This document shows, one piece after another, positions 45,001 to 56,656 of a stretch of 64,000 nucleotides of DNA; the stretch's first letter is position 1; each line of letters starts with the position of its first letter. Below the pieces are notes generated by a model that saw only the letters and a list, made by a program, of their open reading frames with translations, had not been told where the DNA came from and made no database searches. Made by a program: the position numbers and the translations under genes. This DNA is from Micromussa lordhowensis (Eukaryota > Cnidaria > Anthozoa > Scleractinia > Lobophylliidae), in contig OZ026601.1 of assembly GCA_964020085.1 (NCBI GenBank), positions 10,035,261 through 10,099,260 on the forward strand, written 5' to 3'.

Positions 45001-48000
45001 GTTCAATAAATATTGGTCCTGACCAAAATCTTGTTCCTGTATTTAAGCTATTGAATTGCACGATTTCAAAATGGATCTAATAAAGTGGTAATTGAACTTC
45101 GGGTCATGCAATTTTGGTCTGAAATCATACTTGTGATTTCAAATCGCGCTCGTTCGATTTTGAAATCACACGTATGATTTCAGACCAAATCACACTCCAC
45201 TCAGTTCAATTACCATTTTAAAGCTTGCAGTTTGACAAGAGCTCTTTTCTCCAAAAAACGGTTCACTTCTCATTACAAATAACTGTCTAGACAATGTATA
45301 GTTCTGCACCAAATGAATATTAATTTACAATGAAGGTATCTGTAAATTAATTCTTCAGAACACAAAGTTTTGAAGGAAAAGCTTGAGCTTTTGGAACAGA
45401 GAATTGCTGCCACCAAAGACAAGGTACATGAAGATTGTACAATAGTTCTTTAAGCCGATGGCACAAAGTGCCAAGTAGACAGCTAATAGGGACTCAATTT
45501 TTCATATATATATGGTATTAATTTCAGAGAAAATGTACAGCAAATTTAAATGAATCTGCTTAAAATAGAGAGTAACTTTTGCCAGTTGGCTCCTACTGAG
45601 ACTTCTGAACAGATAATAAACACATGCATTTATGCATTCATATTTTATTAAAATAATTACTTAGTCACTTGATTTAGTGTCATCAAGAGTAATTTCTCCC
45701 ATAGTTTCATCCAGATAGGTGTCGTGACAAGAAATTATTTAAACATTAAGGTCTATTGAATCTATGGTGTACATTCTCCTTGCTCAATTTTCAATTAGCA
45801 CAGAAATGCTACATTTAAAGAAAATTATATTGTGTCATGAATCAATTTATTTGCTTCTTGCCTATCTGTCTGTCTGTCTACAGTATTTACCTGGATGTAG
45901 GTCTATGTGTCATAAATTTATCTAATGGTTAAGGCAACAGTATTGACTTTTCTTTAATTTACAGTGTAGATGGAAGTTCTATAATTTATAAAAGAATATA
46001 GATATATTATTATTAATTAACCAATAGCAAGGACCATGTTGGGAACCTGTCAGCCTGAGGACTTGATGATAAACACCTGTAGACCTCAATGTGCTCAATA
46101 TGGTCTGGAACAAGCTTGGTTTAAAAAAAAATTATCACAGAACCTAAAGTGTTTAGAAAAACACCATGGAGTGGAAAGACACTGTAAAGCTCAAGCATAC
46201 AATTATGATTGAATGCCAATTCCATTTACAGAAGTCTGGAACTACCATGTCAAATTTTTTTTTTTCAGAAAAGTAAGCCAAAACAAAGCTTGAAAACCCT
46301 CAAGAGTGGTCTTGTGGGATCATTCAGGACAGTGCCTGCTGAAATACTCTGACCTAACTTCGTCATGTAATGATAAACAAGATCTGTGAAAGGAGAAAGA
46401 TCCCTTCAAACCACTTATCAAAGTTCACAGAAATCACGAAAAGGCGGTCTTTTTGTTATAGTGGCCAGCCTGGTGAACACAGAACATAAAATGTCAATAG
46501 AAATGTCTCATTGATACTTTTGTTTTTGTGAAAAGGACTCTATAATGCAGCTAATCTGACTGCAAGTTGTCATCACGAGGTTATGCTAATGAATATACAT
46601 ACAGTCAGAAAACAGCATTGTTATTGCATCACTGATACTGCTTGACTGTTTTCAGAAACACAAATATGAGATGGTAAAGGACAAGTCAGAGGAGTTGGTT
46701 GACAAAGTACAGGAAAAGGTACAGTTCCACTAATGTATAGAAAAAAATAGAAAAGAATTGAAGAACGTTAAATGCTGTGGGAACGTGAGCAGCAGTTGTC
46801 CCAAACTTTCACAAGTGTTAGTACAACTTGATCAAAATTAGAATGCAAGAAAAAAGGAAAATCTCTTCATTATTTCAAATTATTTTTGTTTAGCCATCAT
46901 TACATCAAGAGCTCATGTTGGTTCTGTGTTCCTATCAAGTTATACATGTAGACCTATATGCATGTAGCTTTTAAGCATGCGCTTTCTTACCAGGTGGTTC
47001 CCAAATAAAGTCTAACAGACTCAAAACAGGCCCTAAAATAATAGTTAACTATACCACAGAAAGAGTATATAAATCTTGAAGAATGTTGCTACCTTAACAA
47101 GAATATATCTTCCTTCATCCAGAAACAGGCTTTTGGTCAAGGTTTGAAAAGTGGGTGACTAAAATGTGCAAAATTACGGTTGGCTCAAATTAACTATTTG
47201 TAAAGCAGCATGTGAAAAATAAAGCAATTCTCTTCAAAAATTTGGCATCCAATAAATGCCTGGACATCAATCTGGCTAATTAAGGCCAATCCAGAAGTTA
47301 TTGGTCATTTATGTTTAAAGTCATAGGCCGATTGCAATTTGCGAGTCAAAAAGGGCGTTTTGGAAAACCGTTTCTTCAAAATGGTCAGTAAAGTAGTCCT
47401 ACACTTACTGGGTAATGATATATGATTATAATGCAGGATGTGTAAACATGTATTTGAAGATCTTGATGATGATACCTAAAACATCAGTTTCATATTGGAT
47501 GTGTGTGGAACTCACAGAGTGATTTCCAGTCCGTACTGCGCAGTCTCAGCACTGCACCCTATGTTTATAAAAACTGTTAGTTCCCACTCTATGGAATGTG
47601 AATCAATGTTATTCATTATGAACCACATACCTTATCTTTGAGACCTTTTAAATTCTTTTTCCAACAGCTTCATTGATTTTTACAGCTGCAAAGTTGTTTC
47701 ATCAAGTAATATGGGAAAGAACAAAGCATAAAGCTTCGACTGCTTCGCATCCATAATGGCAGGTGTTTTGAAACTTTAAATGTACTTCATGTAAGTAGTT
47801 GCAAAATGTTTACATTTTGTGATTTCTTACATGAAACGAAACAAAAAAACGGAAACAAACTCTCAAGAGTGCGCAGAACGGATTGGAAATCATCTATAAC
47901 CTCATGTGAATATCACAATCAATCATTCCTATTTGGTTTATTTACTTAATTGTTTCTTCTGCTGAGACCAAGTTCAAAATAATTATTAGTTTTGGCACCA

Positions 48001-51000
48001 TCCAGATTAATAGTTCATTTGGATAATGTCAAATATTAAAAAGTAATTGTGGGATTACAGTAATCTAAATAACTGCCTTTTCTACTTTCAATCAAAAGCT
48101 AAAGAAAACTTGTCCTCAGATAGTCTTGATTCATCTGAATCTATTTGAATGACACAATAGGCCACATTCATATTCTTGGTATTGCATTTCAACTAGCTTG
48201 CAACTGAGGCTAATGCGGGAAGTCGTTTCAAATGTAAATGCCATCTATCTCTTTTCACAATGCTATTATATTTCAACTCCTTTTAAAATTAGTTTTTTTT
48301 AAATGAAGTCGCACCTCCTGTCGGTTTACTTTGAACTGGCTTCAACATGTAGGAGTGGAAATCTGAAAATCTGAATACAATGGTTGTAGCAGTCAGACAC
48401 AACCACTTCTCCCTGCTTTCCAACTGCAATGGCATATGGCAAACAAAATTTGTCAGCTTCACTACCAAAGCATTCAAAGCTTCTTACAAAGTTTCCATCA
48501 CAGTCTAGGATCTGAACTCGATGATTTCCAGAATCACACACAAGTATGTTACCTGCCAAATCCACCGTCAATCCCCTTGGTTGTTGGAATTGTCCAGGTT
48601 CTTTTCCAGGCCTTCCAATCTGTTGCAGGAAGACGCCATGGCGATTATACACCTTGAGGCAGTGATTGAAGGTGTCAGAAACAATAAAACGGCCCTGATG
48701 AAACACTGCAGACGATGGCCGTTCTAGCTTGTTTCTTCCATTCCCACCAAATTCAAGGCATAAATGCCCGCTGTGATGGAAAACCAGCACGTGTCCGTTT
48801 GACGAGTCTGTGATGATTATACGTCCCTGTGTGTCAATTGATATTCCTTCCACTCTGCTACCAAGTTCAATCGAACTGCTCATATTCCTAATCAGTCGGC
48901 CTGCTGAATCCAGAATTTTTACCTTGTGACTTTCACCATCAAAAGTAACAAGGTTATGATCCAGATCAAAATCAATCCCAGTAGGAAGACGAATCCTCTC
49001 TGATTCATCACTGGTTAAAACATGGAGAAAGGTGCCTTGATGATCAAAAATCTGGATACGACTGTTTGCATGATCAGCCACAGCAATACAGCCATCGTCA
49101 CGTATGGCCACACCCCACGGCAGATTGAATTCGCCTTCATCACTGCCAGCCATTCCAAAAGCATGGATTTGTATTTCATACTGTGAGTAATCTGCTACAG
49201 TCAAGGTAATGGCAGAACCATCAGGTTCTTGTTGACTGCCGACGACAAGTTTTCCCAGCTTTGTGAGTTCTTCACTCTCAGCAATACTCATGTTTGGAAT
49301 GAAGGCAATGGAATCCATTTCTGGTATTTCAAGTGCCAACCCTATGGCATCAATGTCTCTAAGCTGAGACAAAATAGAAGATTTTTCCTCAACAACCTTC
49401 CTCGTGGGAAGCGAATTGATCTGTTGCTCGACACTTTTGATTATGTCATTGGCATAAGCAGTCAAATTCTGCATCACTTCACGTTGTTGTTTTAGTTCTC
49501 GCTGCTGTCTGGCCACAGCCAGATTAACTTCCTGTATGAGTTCTTCCTCACTGGCTCTTACCATCTGTACTATCCTTTCTGCAGTTTGCCGAATATCACC
49601 CTCCACCTGCTGTCTCCGGTGCCCAACACTCTCTGATAAGTCAATGATCTTAGTCAGCAAATCCTGCCTGGCTTGTAAAGCTTGTTTGCACTTATTAAGA
49701 CGATCTTCCACCTCCTGGACCTCTTTGATTCTACCTTTTCCAGAAATCAGAGTGGTCACGATGTAATTTGTTGGCAGTTTGTCGATCCCCCCCGGAAAAT
49801 CAACTTCAGTGTTGAAGCGGCAGGTGGGGCAACGCACGTAAGATTGGTGCGGATTTCGTGCGTTCCAGTCGGAATGCTGCGCAATGCTGCTTAAACAATC
49901 TTTGCAGACTGTGTGCGAACAACTCAGACTTTTAGGCTCCACGAATTCCTCCAGACACACCGGACATTTAAGCTCTTCTTCTAAAACTCGCGACAAGTGA
50001 TCCTGATCTCGTCTCCAGCTCATATTCTTCGCTGCGTTTTACACAAGCAGTTCCAAGCACTCACGATTTTCGACACGTCGTGTCGTTTATAACACGATAA
50101 GTGCAGCTCCTCTGATCGAGAACTTGAAATTACAGGCCTAACTTCAGTTATTTTAAGAACAGTTGTCCCTGTTGCAGCTTTTGTTCAATTTCGTTGGGAA
50201 GTTTCTCGGAAAACCGCTGAATTAAGTACCCTGTTCCTTGCACAAACACATCTGAAAACCATACATGACGAAATTAATTAAAACAAGCTGTTAGATGATG
50301 TCCAAATTACATAATAAAACCACCGCACAAGTGAAGCACTACGGATTCGTTAATACCTACCTTGATTTTCGATTTTGAACGCGACACTGGCATCGCCTCT
50401 GAAGGAACTGTGCTCAGAATAGCTTTCTTGGTAAGTGAAATCCAAAACCGCAGCGAAATACGCTCGAGGGGTTGAGAAGGTCGTGTCAATAACCTTCTTT
50501 TTGCTTGATCGATCTTCCAATCAACAGTGTTTTTTTGTTTTGGTTCAAAGTATCTGATAGCCTACGGTGCATTGTTCGCGCTCAAATGTCATTGGTACGC
50601 AGGCTGTGTGTAGATTTATCGTATTTCCTTGCTTCACGTATGTGCATGTAAGCAGGTTATTAGGTATTAAAATAATGAAGACACTTGTCTTGACAGGAAC
50701 AAACATTTTCGAAATTCTACTCACAGACCTCACGCTATTTTCTTTTGATAACTCCCATCCTTTGGGCGTTTTGGTAACTCAGATTTTACAGATTTCCTAG
50801 CCAGAATATCGCTGAAGGTTTTTTCTGGAGCGACTTTTGCTCAAACCGGAAGTGGAAATTTCCCCGGAAAAGCTTTGGATCTTACTTCCGGTTGTAATTA
50901 GCACATAACTTCTTTGAGTTGATTTTCGATCTCTCAGAGAGGAGACGGGTTTGCTCTGTAAAGTCAGGTCTTTAGGAGATGGGTTTGCTCTGTAAAGTCA

Positions 51001-54000
51001 GGTCTGTCTGAGCGATGATCTTGAAATAGTGTTCAAACCACAACTTGAGAGCCAAATTTTGAATGGAAGCGAAGTTAAACATAGCCTGAAATATCAGTCG
51101 TCTCCACATTTCAGGTTAAGTTAGACATTTTTCTTCGAGTTAAATGATCCAATGAGTATCAACAAAGTTGTTATGACTATGAAAAGATAGGACATGACAT
51201 GCCAATAATTGTGTTTCTTGAATTGTGTGACTTGAATCTGCTTCACTTTTATGACTCCTTTCTTCCTTTTTTCCAGGAAAATGAGGAAGAATCAATTGAC
51301 GAGGTGAAAGCAAAACAGGTATTGAAATAAGAGCAACTTTGTATACCGTTGATGTAAACTTCCAAGAAGATCCCCCAGACACAAAATATCCACCTATGGT
51401 ATTAACTTCTCCCCCCCCCCCCCTCCCCCTCACCGCTCTAGCCTGTAGCCTTAGCATAACCCTAAGAAAACAGCCCAGACAAATCAGCCCAGTGACTTGT
51501 ACAGTAAAATCTAGGTTGGAGGAGTTTTAGCTGCACGTATCAGTAACTGGTAACCTTAATTAGCTGGGTTCGCTATAAGTGGTATAGAAAACCGTTTAGA
51601 AACAAACTGACTCAAAACATTCTATAAATTCCAACGAATCTCGTTGGGATATTTTTTCCGATCGCCACTCTGATTAAACTGTTTTGTTCTGCAATCTGCT
51701 TGCAAATGTATTCCTTGGCTGTATTTGAAGTGGTGTGTTCTGTGAGGTTGTCAGTAAGATCATAAGGAATTTTTCTGTTTCCCAAATAAGTAAAGTATTA
51801 TCGCTATGGCTATTGAATTCATCAATGTGCCAGCCATGAGTTAGGGTGTAAACAAAACCAATTTTTAGCCTTGCATTTGGGGAAAGCTGTAGCTATGATT
51901 CCCTAGAATCCACCAGCCCGACTGTAAAATCTACTAACCCGGGCAATCAGACACGACTTTTTGCATGCTGCAGACTGATTTTCTTTTGCGGTCAGTTTCG
52001 AAAAGCAAAACATCTACATCTATGAAGTAATTTACGCAGAGTTTCCGGCGCTTTCCACGGTACCTACTTAGTAATCTCGTACCCAGATCTTACTCTGTGT
52101 GAGATCTCCATTCCGCTTGGCCATGGGAGACCTGGGTTCGAGATAACATACTTTGTATGAAATGAGCTCTGATTGGCCAATTGTACTTTTAACACCAGCT
52201 CTGTAAATGAGATGTTCAACTTGCTTGTTTTGACAGTTAGAAGCAGATTTGGCTGTCCAGCAGTGTAAAGCGGCCATCTCTAGCCTTGAACACTGTAAGG
52301 GACTACTGCAGGCCGAGGTGAGCCGTCTGGAGGAGTGTGTTAATGAACTGAAACAGGACCTGAACAAACAAACAGCACTCAATAAAGATTGTGACCAACA
52401 CGAACAGAAAAAACGAGAATGGTAATTAAATAACGGCCATTTTCTTTCCTTTCTTCTCCCCCCCCCCCCCCTTCCTTCCTTTTTTTTCGTTTTTTTTTTC
52501 TTTTTTTCTTTTGTATCTTCCCACAGTTTAACCATTATTAGGTTTATTTCCCTGAAGTTGTGTTTTTTTTAATCGGTTTCAAGGCTGACTGCTGCTGTAC
52601 AACTGTACGCTAATCTTGGAGGCGTCAATGTACAAAGTGTCGAAGGTGACTCTGTCGTCTTAGAGATACCAAATGACGCTAAACCAGGAGATCAGGCTAC
52701 TGATCAAGCCGACACCCCCCTGATTCTGACCATTAAGTTTAGACTGGACGGAGGGATTCGTCCTGTGTTTGCAGGAGCAAAGGTAAGGGAGTTTGGAATT
52801 GTCCTGAAGTAGGCCTTCCTTTGAAAGAATAAGGGGTCCAAAGCACACTAGAGAGGTTGTTACCCATTGGTTTATTGTCCAAACGTTTTTGCTATAAGCA
52901 GACGAACAAGTCTATCATTTTGAGCCAGACGATGAAGCCTGTCCATTTCTTGGAAATCGATTAAGAGTTGTTCTTTTGAAAAAGGCCTCGAACTTGTTTA
53001 TGCTGAGCCAAAAATGCGCGGACCATGTAATGTAATGTCGCCTTGCTCTGTCTAGGGCGCAGAATAGACTGCTCTTAGAGTGAAAACCAAGACGAAAAGA
53101 CGGATGACTTATTGACCAAACGTGAGGTCAATATAAGTGAGGTCCATAAACACGCAATAAAAGTTCGACGCCAATTTCCACTCTCCAGCTTGAGCGAACA
53201 AGCTTGGTCAATACAGTATTTAGTATTTGGCATACAGGATACCATTTTCTTCACAGCGTGCAATGATAGCTCTATTGTGTCCGCTCGGGTAGACAATCAC
53301 AGCGCAGGATTTGGTCCATCTTGTCCGCTTACGGAGCTAGCCATATGATTATATCTCTTGTCGCCCCCAGGTCAACTTGGACTCGCTGAATATCGATGAC
53401 CTTGTTAATGAAGGTGTTAACAACGAAGACGTTGTGGCATTTGTTCTTCAAGTAAAAAGACGCTTCAGAAACCAGCGAGGTCTGATCAGAGAAGTGGAAG
53501 AATTGCAGACAAAGTGAGAACAAAGATTTCATAAACTGAATAAAATATAGATGGGTTGCTGCTTTTTATTTTTAAGCAGGGGGTTGTTTTGTTTTTGTAT
53601 TTTTGTTTTTTTTTTTTTCTGGCTTCCAGGAACAAAATAAGTCACTTGAAAGCAACTGAACAGCCGTTAGTGCATCTATGGAATTGAATGTCCTATTTTG
53701 GTTTAGTTCGACCTCTTTAATGTTAGGTTTATCCACTTAAGGAAGCTATAATTAACAAATTGACGTCAGTTTTTTATGCGTCTGTCCTGTTATTGATCAT
53801 GAATTTCGTCATCACATTGTCAAAGTAGCTGTGGATAGCCGAGTGGATCCGCAGACTACTTTGACAATGTGATGACGAAATTCATTGTCATTAACAGGAC
53901 AGACGCATGAAAAACTGACGTCAATTTGTTTTTTACGATAACAAATGGTCGAATTGCCCGCTCTCGCTCGCTGACGCGTCGCACGAATTTTCAAATTCAT

Positions 54001-54479
54001 GTGTCTGTCCGCATATTGACGATAAAAATAAGCCAATGAGCGCGCGAGAATTTCTGCAGTTATCGTAAAATCCTAGATTTTCTTTGCAGGTTATTCTGCA
54101 CTCCTCTATAGCAACTTGATGTATCGTGACATTGCTCATCCAATACTCAAAGCATCCAGATATATGTTCTTTTTTAATTACTCACCACACTCTCTCTCAG
54201 GCCCTTCTCCTCCCTCCCTTCCCCTCCCCTACACCGTAAATTACAGTGTGTTTCAGGGTCAGTAATTCATCGTTATACATGGGTTTTGAGTAGGTGGCGC
54301 GCTACCGAGGTGATCTGACAATTTAGAACTCCAAAACGTAAGGCAATATATATATCTTATTAGACGTTTTGGTGTGTAGTATCGCTGTATATTTTTACGA
54401 GTTGTGCGGTATTTTGACGAGCCCGTAGGGCGAGTCAAAATACAAACAACGAGTAAAAATATACAGCGATACTACACAC

Positions 54480-54511
<32 letters not shown>

Positions 54512-56656
54512 GATTTCTTTTCCCAAAATTCTGACTTGCCAAGGTTTTGAACTTCACGCGGCCGGGAGGAATGAGACGAGTACAAATATCGTGTGATATT
54601 TGTACTCGTTTCGCGCGATATTTGTACTCTACGAAGCAGAGTTGGATAATAAATCACTCTTATTCTTTTCATCTCGATATGTGCCAATAAAACGAAGACT
54701 GGCTCCCTCCCTGACGTTTTATTCAAAATAATTCTGATCTCAGATATGCTAGATTGCTACACGTTATAGCTACTCAGAAGTGGCGTTCCCTCGAACGTTT
54801 TCAACCTGCTGACAAAAAGAGATTCTTAATTTCAAAACTTGAAGTTAATAAGTGGTTTGCACGCAGCGACAAGTCCGCACAACAGCGAAGCTGAAAATGT
54901 GGCAGTATACTGCCAAAAGGCAAAAGTATTTTTAAAAAGCGGGAGCCCAGAAAAGTAATTTACAAATAAAAACCAATGAATAAATGGAATGATATAAAAA
55001 GTGATAAAAAGTATCTTTTGTCTAGCGCATGCGCAACAGCCCCTTAGCAAGGTAGACTGTTCACAGCCTCTCTATTTTTCAACGCAGGCGAAAGAAAAAG
55101 CCAGCGGAGCCATCGCGAAGCACCCGGGGGGTGTGGGCGGGGAGGCGAGCAAAACGAACCCCACTCCTGACCCTGTCAAGTCTCCCTTACGCGTTTTGCC
55201 CTGGCGTCTAGTTCCCTCTCGCCTAGTTTTCCCGCGCGTCCAACGATCGAATAAAAATACGAGAAAATAGAGGGCTGTGAACAGTCTGCGGCAAGGTGCT
55301 TTCGCTAATGATCAACATCTTACTGCGCCTGCGTATGTTGCTTATTCTTATGTAAAAACCAGCCTTAATAATGATATCATAGCAGACTTTATCAAAATTA
55401 ATGTTCATTTTGTCGACCAAGGAATGCGCTTTAAATAGCTTTATTAGTTTGCTTCATATGGCTCTTTTTCACTGATATGCCAATAGGGACGCAGTATCAG
55501 GTACGCGAATAGTTAACACCATAGTTAATGCGCGCAGCATCTGATTGGTTGTTAGTCGCGTGCGAAGAGTTGATCAAACACGCTAGTAGGATTTCCTGCA
55601 AATGCTACATCGACATTGAATTGTCTGATCCCTTTAGCGTAAAGAAAACTCTGTTATCTCATGGTACACCTTAAGGCGGGGGTAAACATGAAAGCCGTAT
55701 TTTGGCTGGGTATTATGTTTTTAATGCAAATATCTTGTTTACGTTTCAAGCAATCAAGAATCTCTCTGCTCATCTCACATATCTATGTTTTGGGTTGTTT
55801 TGTAAATTTTTTGGTGATTTTTAGGTATATTTGGAGAGAAATAGTTTTTCTCAAAGGATTAGTAAAATTGATGGAAATAGGAAATTTTGAAGATTTGTTG
55901 TTTTTTTAAAGTTAGAGTTTGAAATTAAAAATTGGTAGATACACTCCAAACAGTTGCCCAACAACCTGGGGTGTCATTGTGCGGTCGGGCGCACAATTGT
56001 GCCATTGTGCGGTTTGTGGTGTTCCATAACCCTTTTTTTCCTTTCAACCTCTCTTTAAACTTACCAAAATTTCACTTATTCAGGTTTACCCCCGCCTTTA
56101 ATACGTTCAGTGACAATAGGCCGCGTTACCAATATTCTGACAGGGCTCCGAGGCTTTCAGGACAATATTTGGTGTTTTTCTGTGTTTCCTTGTCTGTCTT
56201 GGAAAAAAAATTGCAATTTTGACCCGAAAGCCTCGGATCCATGTTAGAATATTGATGTACTGAATGTGGCTCATTCCCATATTTTTCTTCAGTTACGCGA
56301 TGGACTGGGAACCACGTGACGGCCGTCTCCGAGTGATGCTGGGTAGGAGTGGTAAAATAGTCTGTACATTGAAAGTGGATGCCATGTACTCCACTGGACA
56401 GGGAGGTGTCCAGCTTCTACTAGTAGAAGGAAGCTCTGACGAAACGGCAATACAAAACTTGCAGGTAGATACGCGTATGAATTAGTGCAAATTCTATGTA
56501 AACAGTGCAAAAACTAAAGAATAGAATAGAAATACTGTAGCGCGCGGTGAATATCAGTCATTCTGTGGTAATTTTGTGTATTTTCAGAGCGCCGAACCCA
56601 GTAGAAGCCTTACAGCGTGGATCAAAGATCTCCAAGAGTTTTTCAGCACCCAGTGA
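42093..56656 (+). CDS. Coiled-coil protein with tandem RWD-like C-terminus, kinetochore (ZWINT-like) candidate
   Basis: Twelve coding exons: 42093-42121, 42233-42332, 42793-42904, 44451-44549, 45359-45423, 46656-46718, 51277-51318, 52237-52421, 52584-52782, 53371-53513, 56293-56464, 56588-56656. All GT-AG junctions are phase-consistent and give 425 residues. Residues 1-235 or so are helical and Glu/Lys-rich (KKDKQIIEELETEIDDLAET; LQAEVSRLEECVNELKQDL). The C-terminal 190 have two alternating strand-helix blocks (YANLGGVNVQSVEGDSVVLE; VVAFVLQVKRRFRNQ; RDGRLRVMLGRSGKIVC) ending in a helix. This layout resembles the RWD-bearing kinetochore proteins (KNL1, CENP-O/P, Zwint/Sos7). The stretch before the first block resembles the end of ZWINT. 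The identity is inference. The 3' UTR poly(A) signal AATAAA is at 56,940-56,945. Confidence 0.75.
43003..43196. repeat. Short MITE-like segment with CTATTCAAATT ends
   Basis: CTATTCAAATTCC at the left and AATTTGAATAG at the right form short inverted ends. The interior contains a second weak inverted pair (ACCACG...CGTGGT). It lies in intron 3 of the coiled-coil gene. Confidence 0.4.
43757..44080 (+). mobile_element. tRNA-derived SINE, near full length
   Basis: Same family as 35,014-35,310, with A box GTGGTCTCATGGTTAGTGCA and B box GGGTTCGAGCCCTGG. It is in the sense direction within intron 3 of the coiled-coil gene. Confidence 0.8.
45112..45190. repeat. 79-bp foldback in intron 4 of the coiled-coil gene
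   Basis: ATTTTGGTCTGAAATCATAC...GTGATTTCAAATCG is mirrored after a 7-base loop (CGCTCGTT). Few mismatches. Confidence 0.7.
48326..50023 (-). CDS. RING-coiled-coil-NHL repeat E3 ubiquitin ligase (TRIM32/NHLRC1-like), intronless
   Basis: 565 residues in one exon; ATG at 50023. The RING finger has C20, C23, C35, H37, C40, C43, C65, C68 (CPVCLEEF; CSHTVCKDC; CPTC). No B-box follows; a helical coiled coil runs from about residue 95 to 215 (LIQEVNLAVARQQRELKQQR). Six NHL repeats run from about 285 to the end (LPWGVAIRDDGCIAVADHAN; QPRGLTVDLAGNILVCDSGN; LPYAIAVGKQGEVVVSDCYN), forming a propeller for substrate or RNA binding. The RING supplies ubiquitin ligase activity. The gene is nested antisense in intron 6 of the coiled-coil gene. 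A 5' UTR intron is plausible (donor GTAGGT at about 50,361, acceptor near 50,254). AATAAA at 47,942-47,937 may end the transcript. Confidence 0.9.
   Translation of the reverse strand: MSWRRDQDHLSRVLEEELKCPVCLEEFVEPKSLSCSHTVCKDCLSSIAQHSDWNARNPHQSYVRCPTCRFNTEVDFPGGIDKLPTNYIVTTLISGKGRIKEVQEVEDRLNKCKQALQARQDLLTKIIDLSESVGHRRQQVEGDIRQTAERIVQMVRASEEELIQEVNLAVARQQRELKQQREVMQNLTAYANDIIKSVEQQINSLPTRKVVEEKSSILSQLRDIDAIGLALEIPEMDSIAFIPNMSIAESEELTKLGKLVVGSQQEPDGSAITLTVADYSQYEIQIHAFGMAGSDEGEFNLPWGVAIRDDGCIAVADHANSRIQIFDHQGTFLHVLTSDESERIRLPTGIDFDLDHNLVTFDGESHKVKILDSAGRLIRNMSSSIELGSRVEGISIDTQGRIIITDSSNGHVLVFHHSGHLCLEFGGNGRNKLERPSSAVFHQGRFIVSDTFNHCLKVYNRHGVFLQQIGRPGKEPGQFQQPRGLTVDLAGNILVCDSGNHRVQILDCDGNFVRSFECFGSEADKFCLPYAIAVGKQGEVVVSDCYNHCIQIFRFPLLHVEASSK
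50024..51276. other. Upstream region of the nested RING-NHL gene and rest of host intron 6
   Basis: It holds the probable 5' UTR and promoter of the nested gene. A 25-base sequence ending GGTTTGCTCTGTAAAGTCAG is repeated in tandem (about 50,944-51,004). No other coding sequence is seen. Confidence 0.4.
53758..53928. repeat. 171-bp near-perfect foldback
   Basis: AAATTGACGTCAG...ACTTTGACAATGTGATGACG arms flank a short centre (AGCTGTGGATAGCCGAGTGG). It lies in intron 10 of the coiled-coil gene. Confidence 0.8.
54356..54640. repeat. 140-bp foldback followed by a second palindromic cluster
   Basis: 54,356-54,495 has arms CTTATTAGACGTTTTGGTGT... meeting at GACGAGCCCGTAGGGCGAGTC. At 54,575-54,635, GAGTACAAATATCG is repeated in both orientations. 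ATTTATTATCCAAC flanks the second cluster as inverted copies (54,498 and 54,641 sides). Confidence 0.7.
55025..55333. mobile_element. MITE with AGACTGTTCACAGCC arms
   Basis: GCGCATGCGCAAC...AGCAAGGTAGACTGTTCACA at the left is mirrored by GACTGTT/AACAGTCTGCGGCAAGGT...GCGCCTGCG at the right. The interior is GC-rich and gives a spurious ORF. Confidence 0.6.
55674..56097. mobile_element. 424-bp PIF/Harbinger-type MITE
   Basis: The termini AGGCGGGGGTAAAC and GTTTACCCCCGCCT are perfectly inverted and flanked by TTA (55,671-55,673 and 56,098-56,100). The interior is AT-rich. It lies in intron 10 of the coiled-coil gene. Confidence 0.75.

Noticed and set aside
52068..52535. 155-codon minus-strand ORF with a Lys/Gly-rich start
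   Set aside because: It is antisense to exon 8 of the coiled-coil gene and to a polypyrimidine tract; the Lys/Gly run is the tract.
55001..55270. 89-codon ORF, plus strand
   Set aside because: It falls inside a MITE with inverted arms and has no conserved features.
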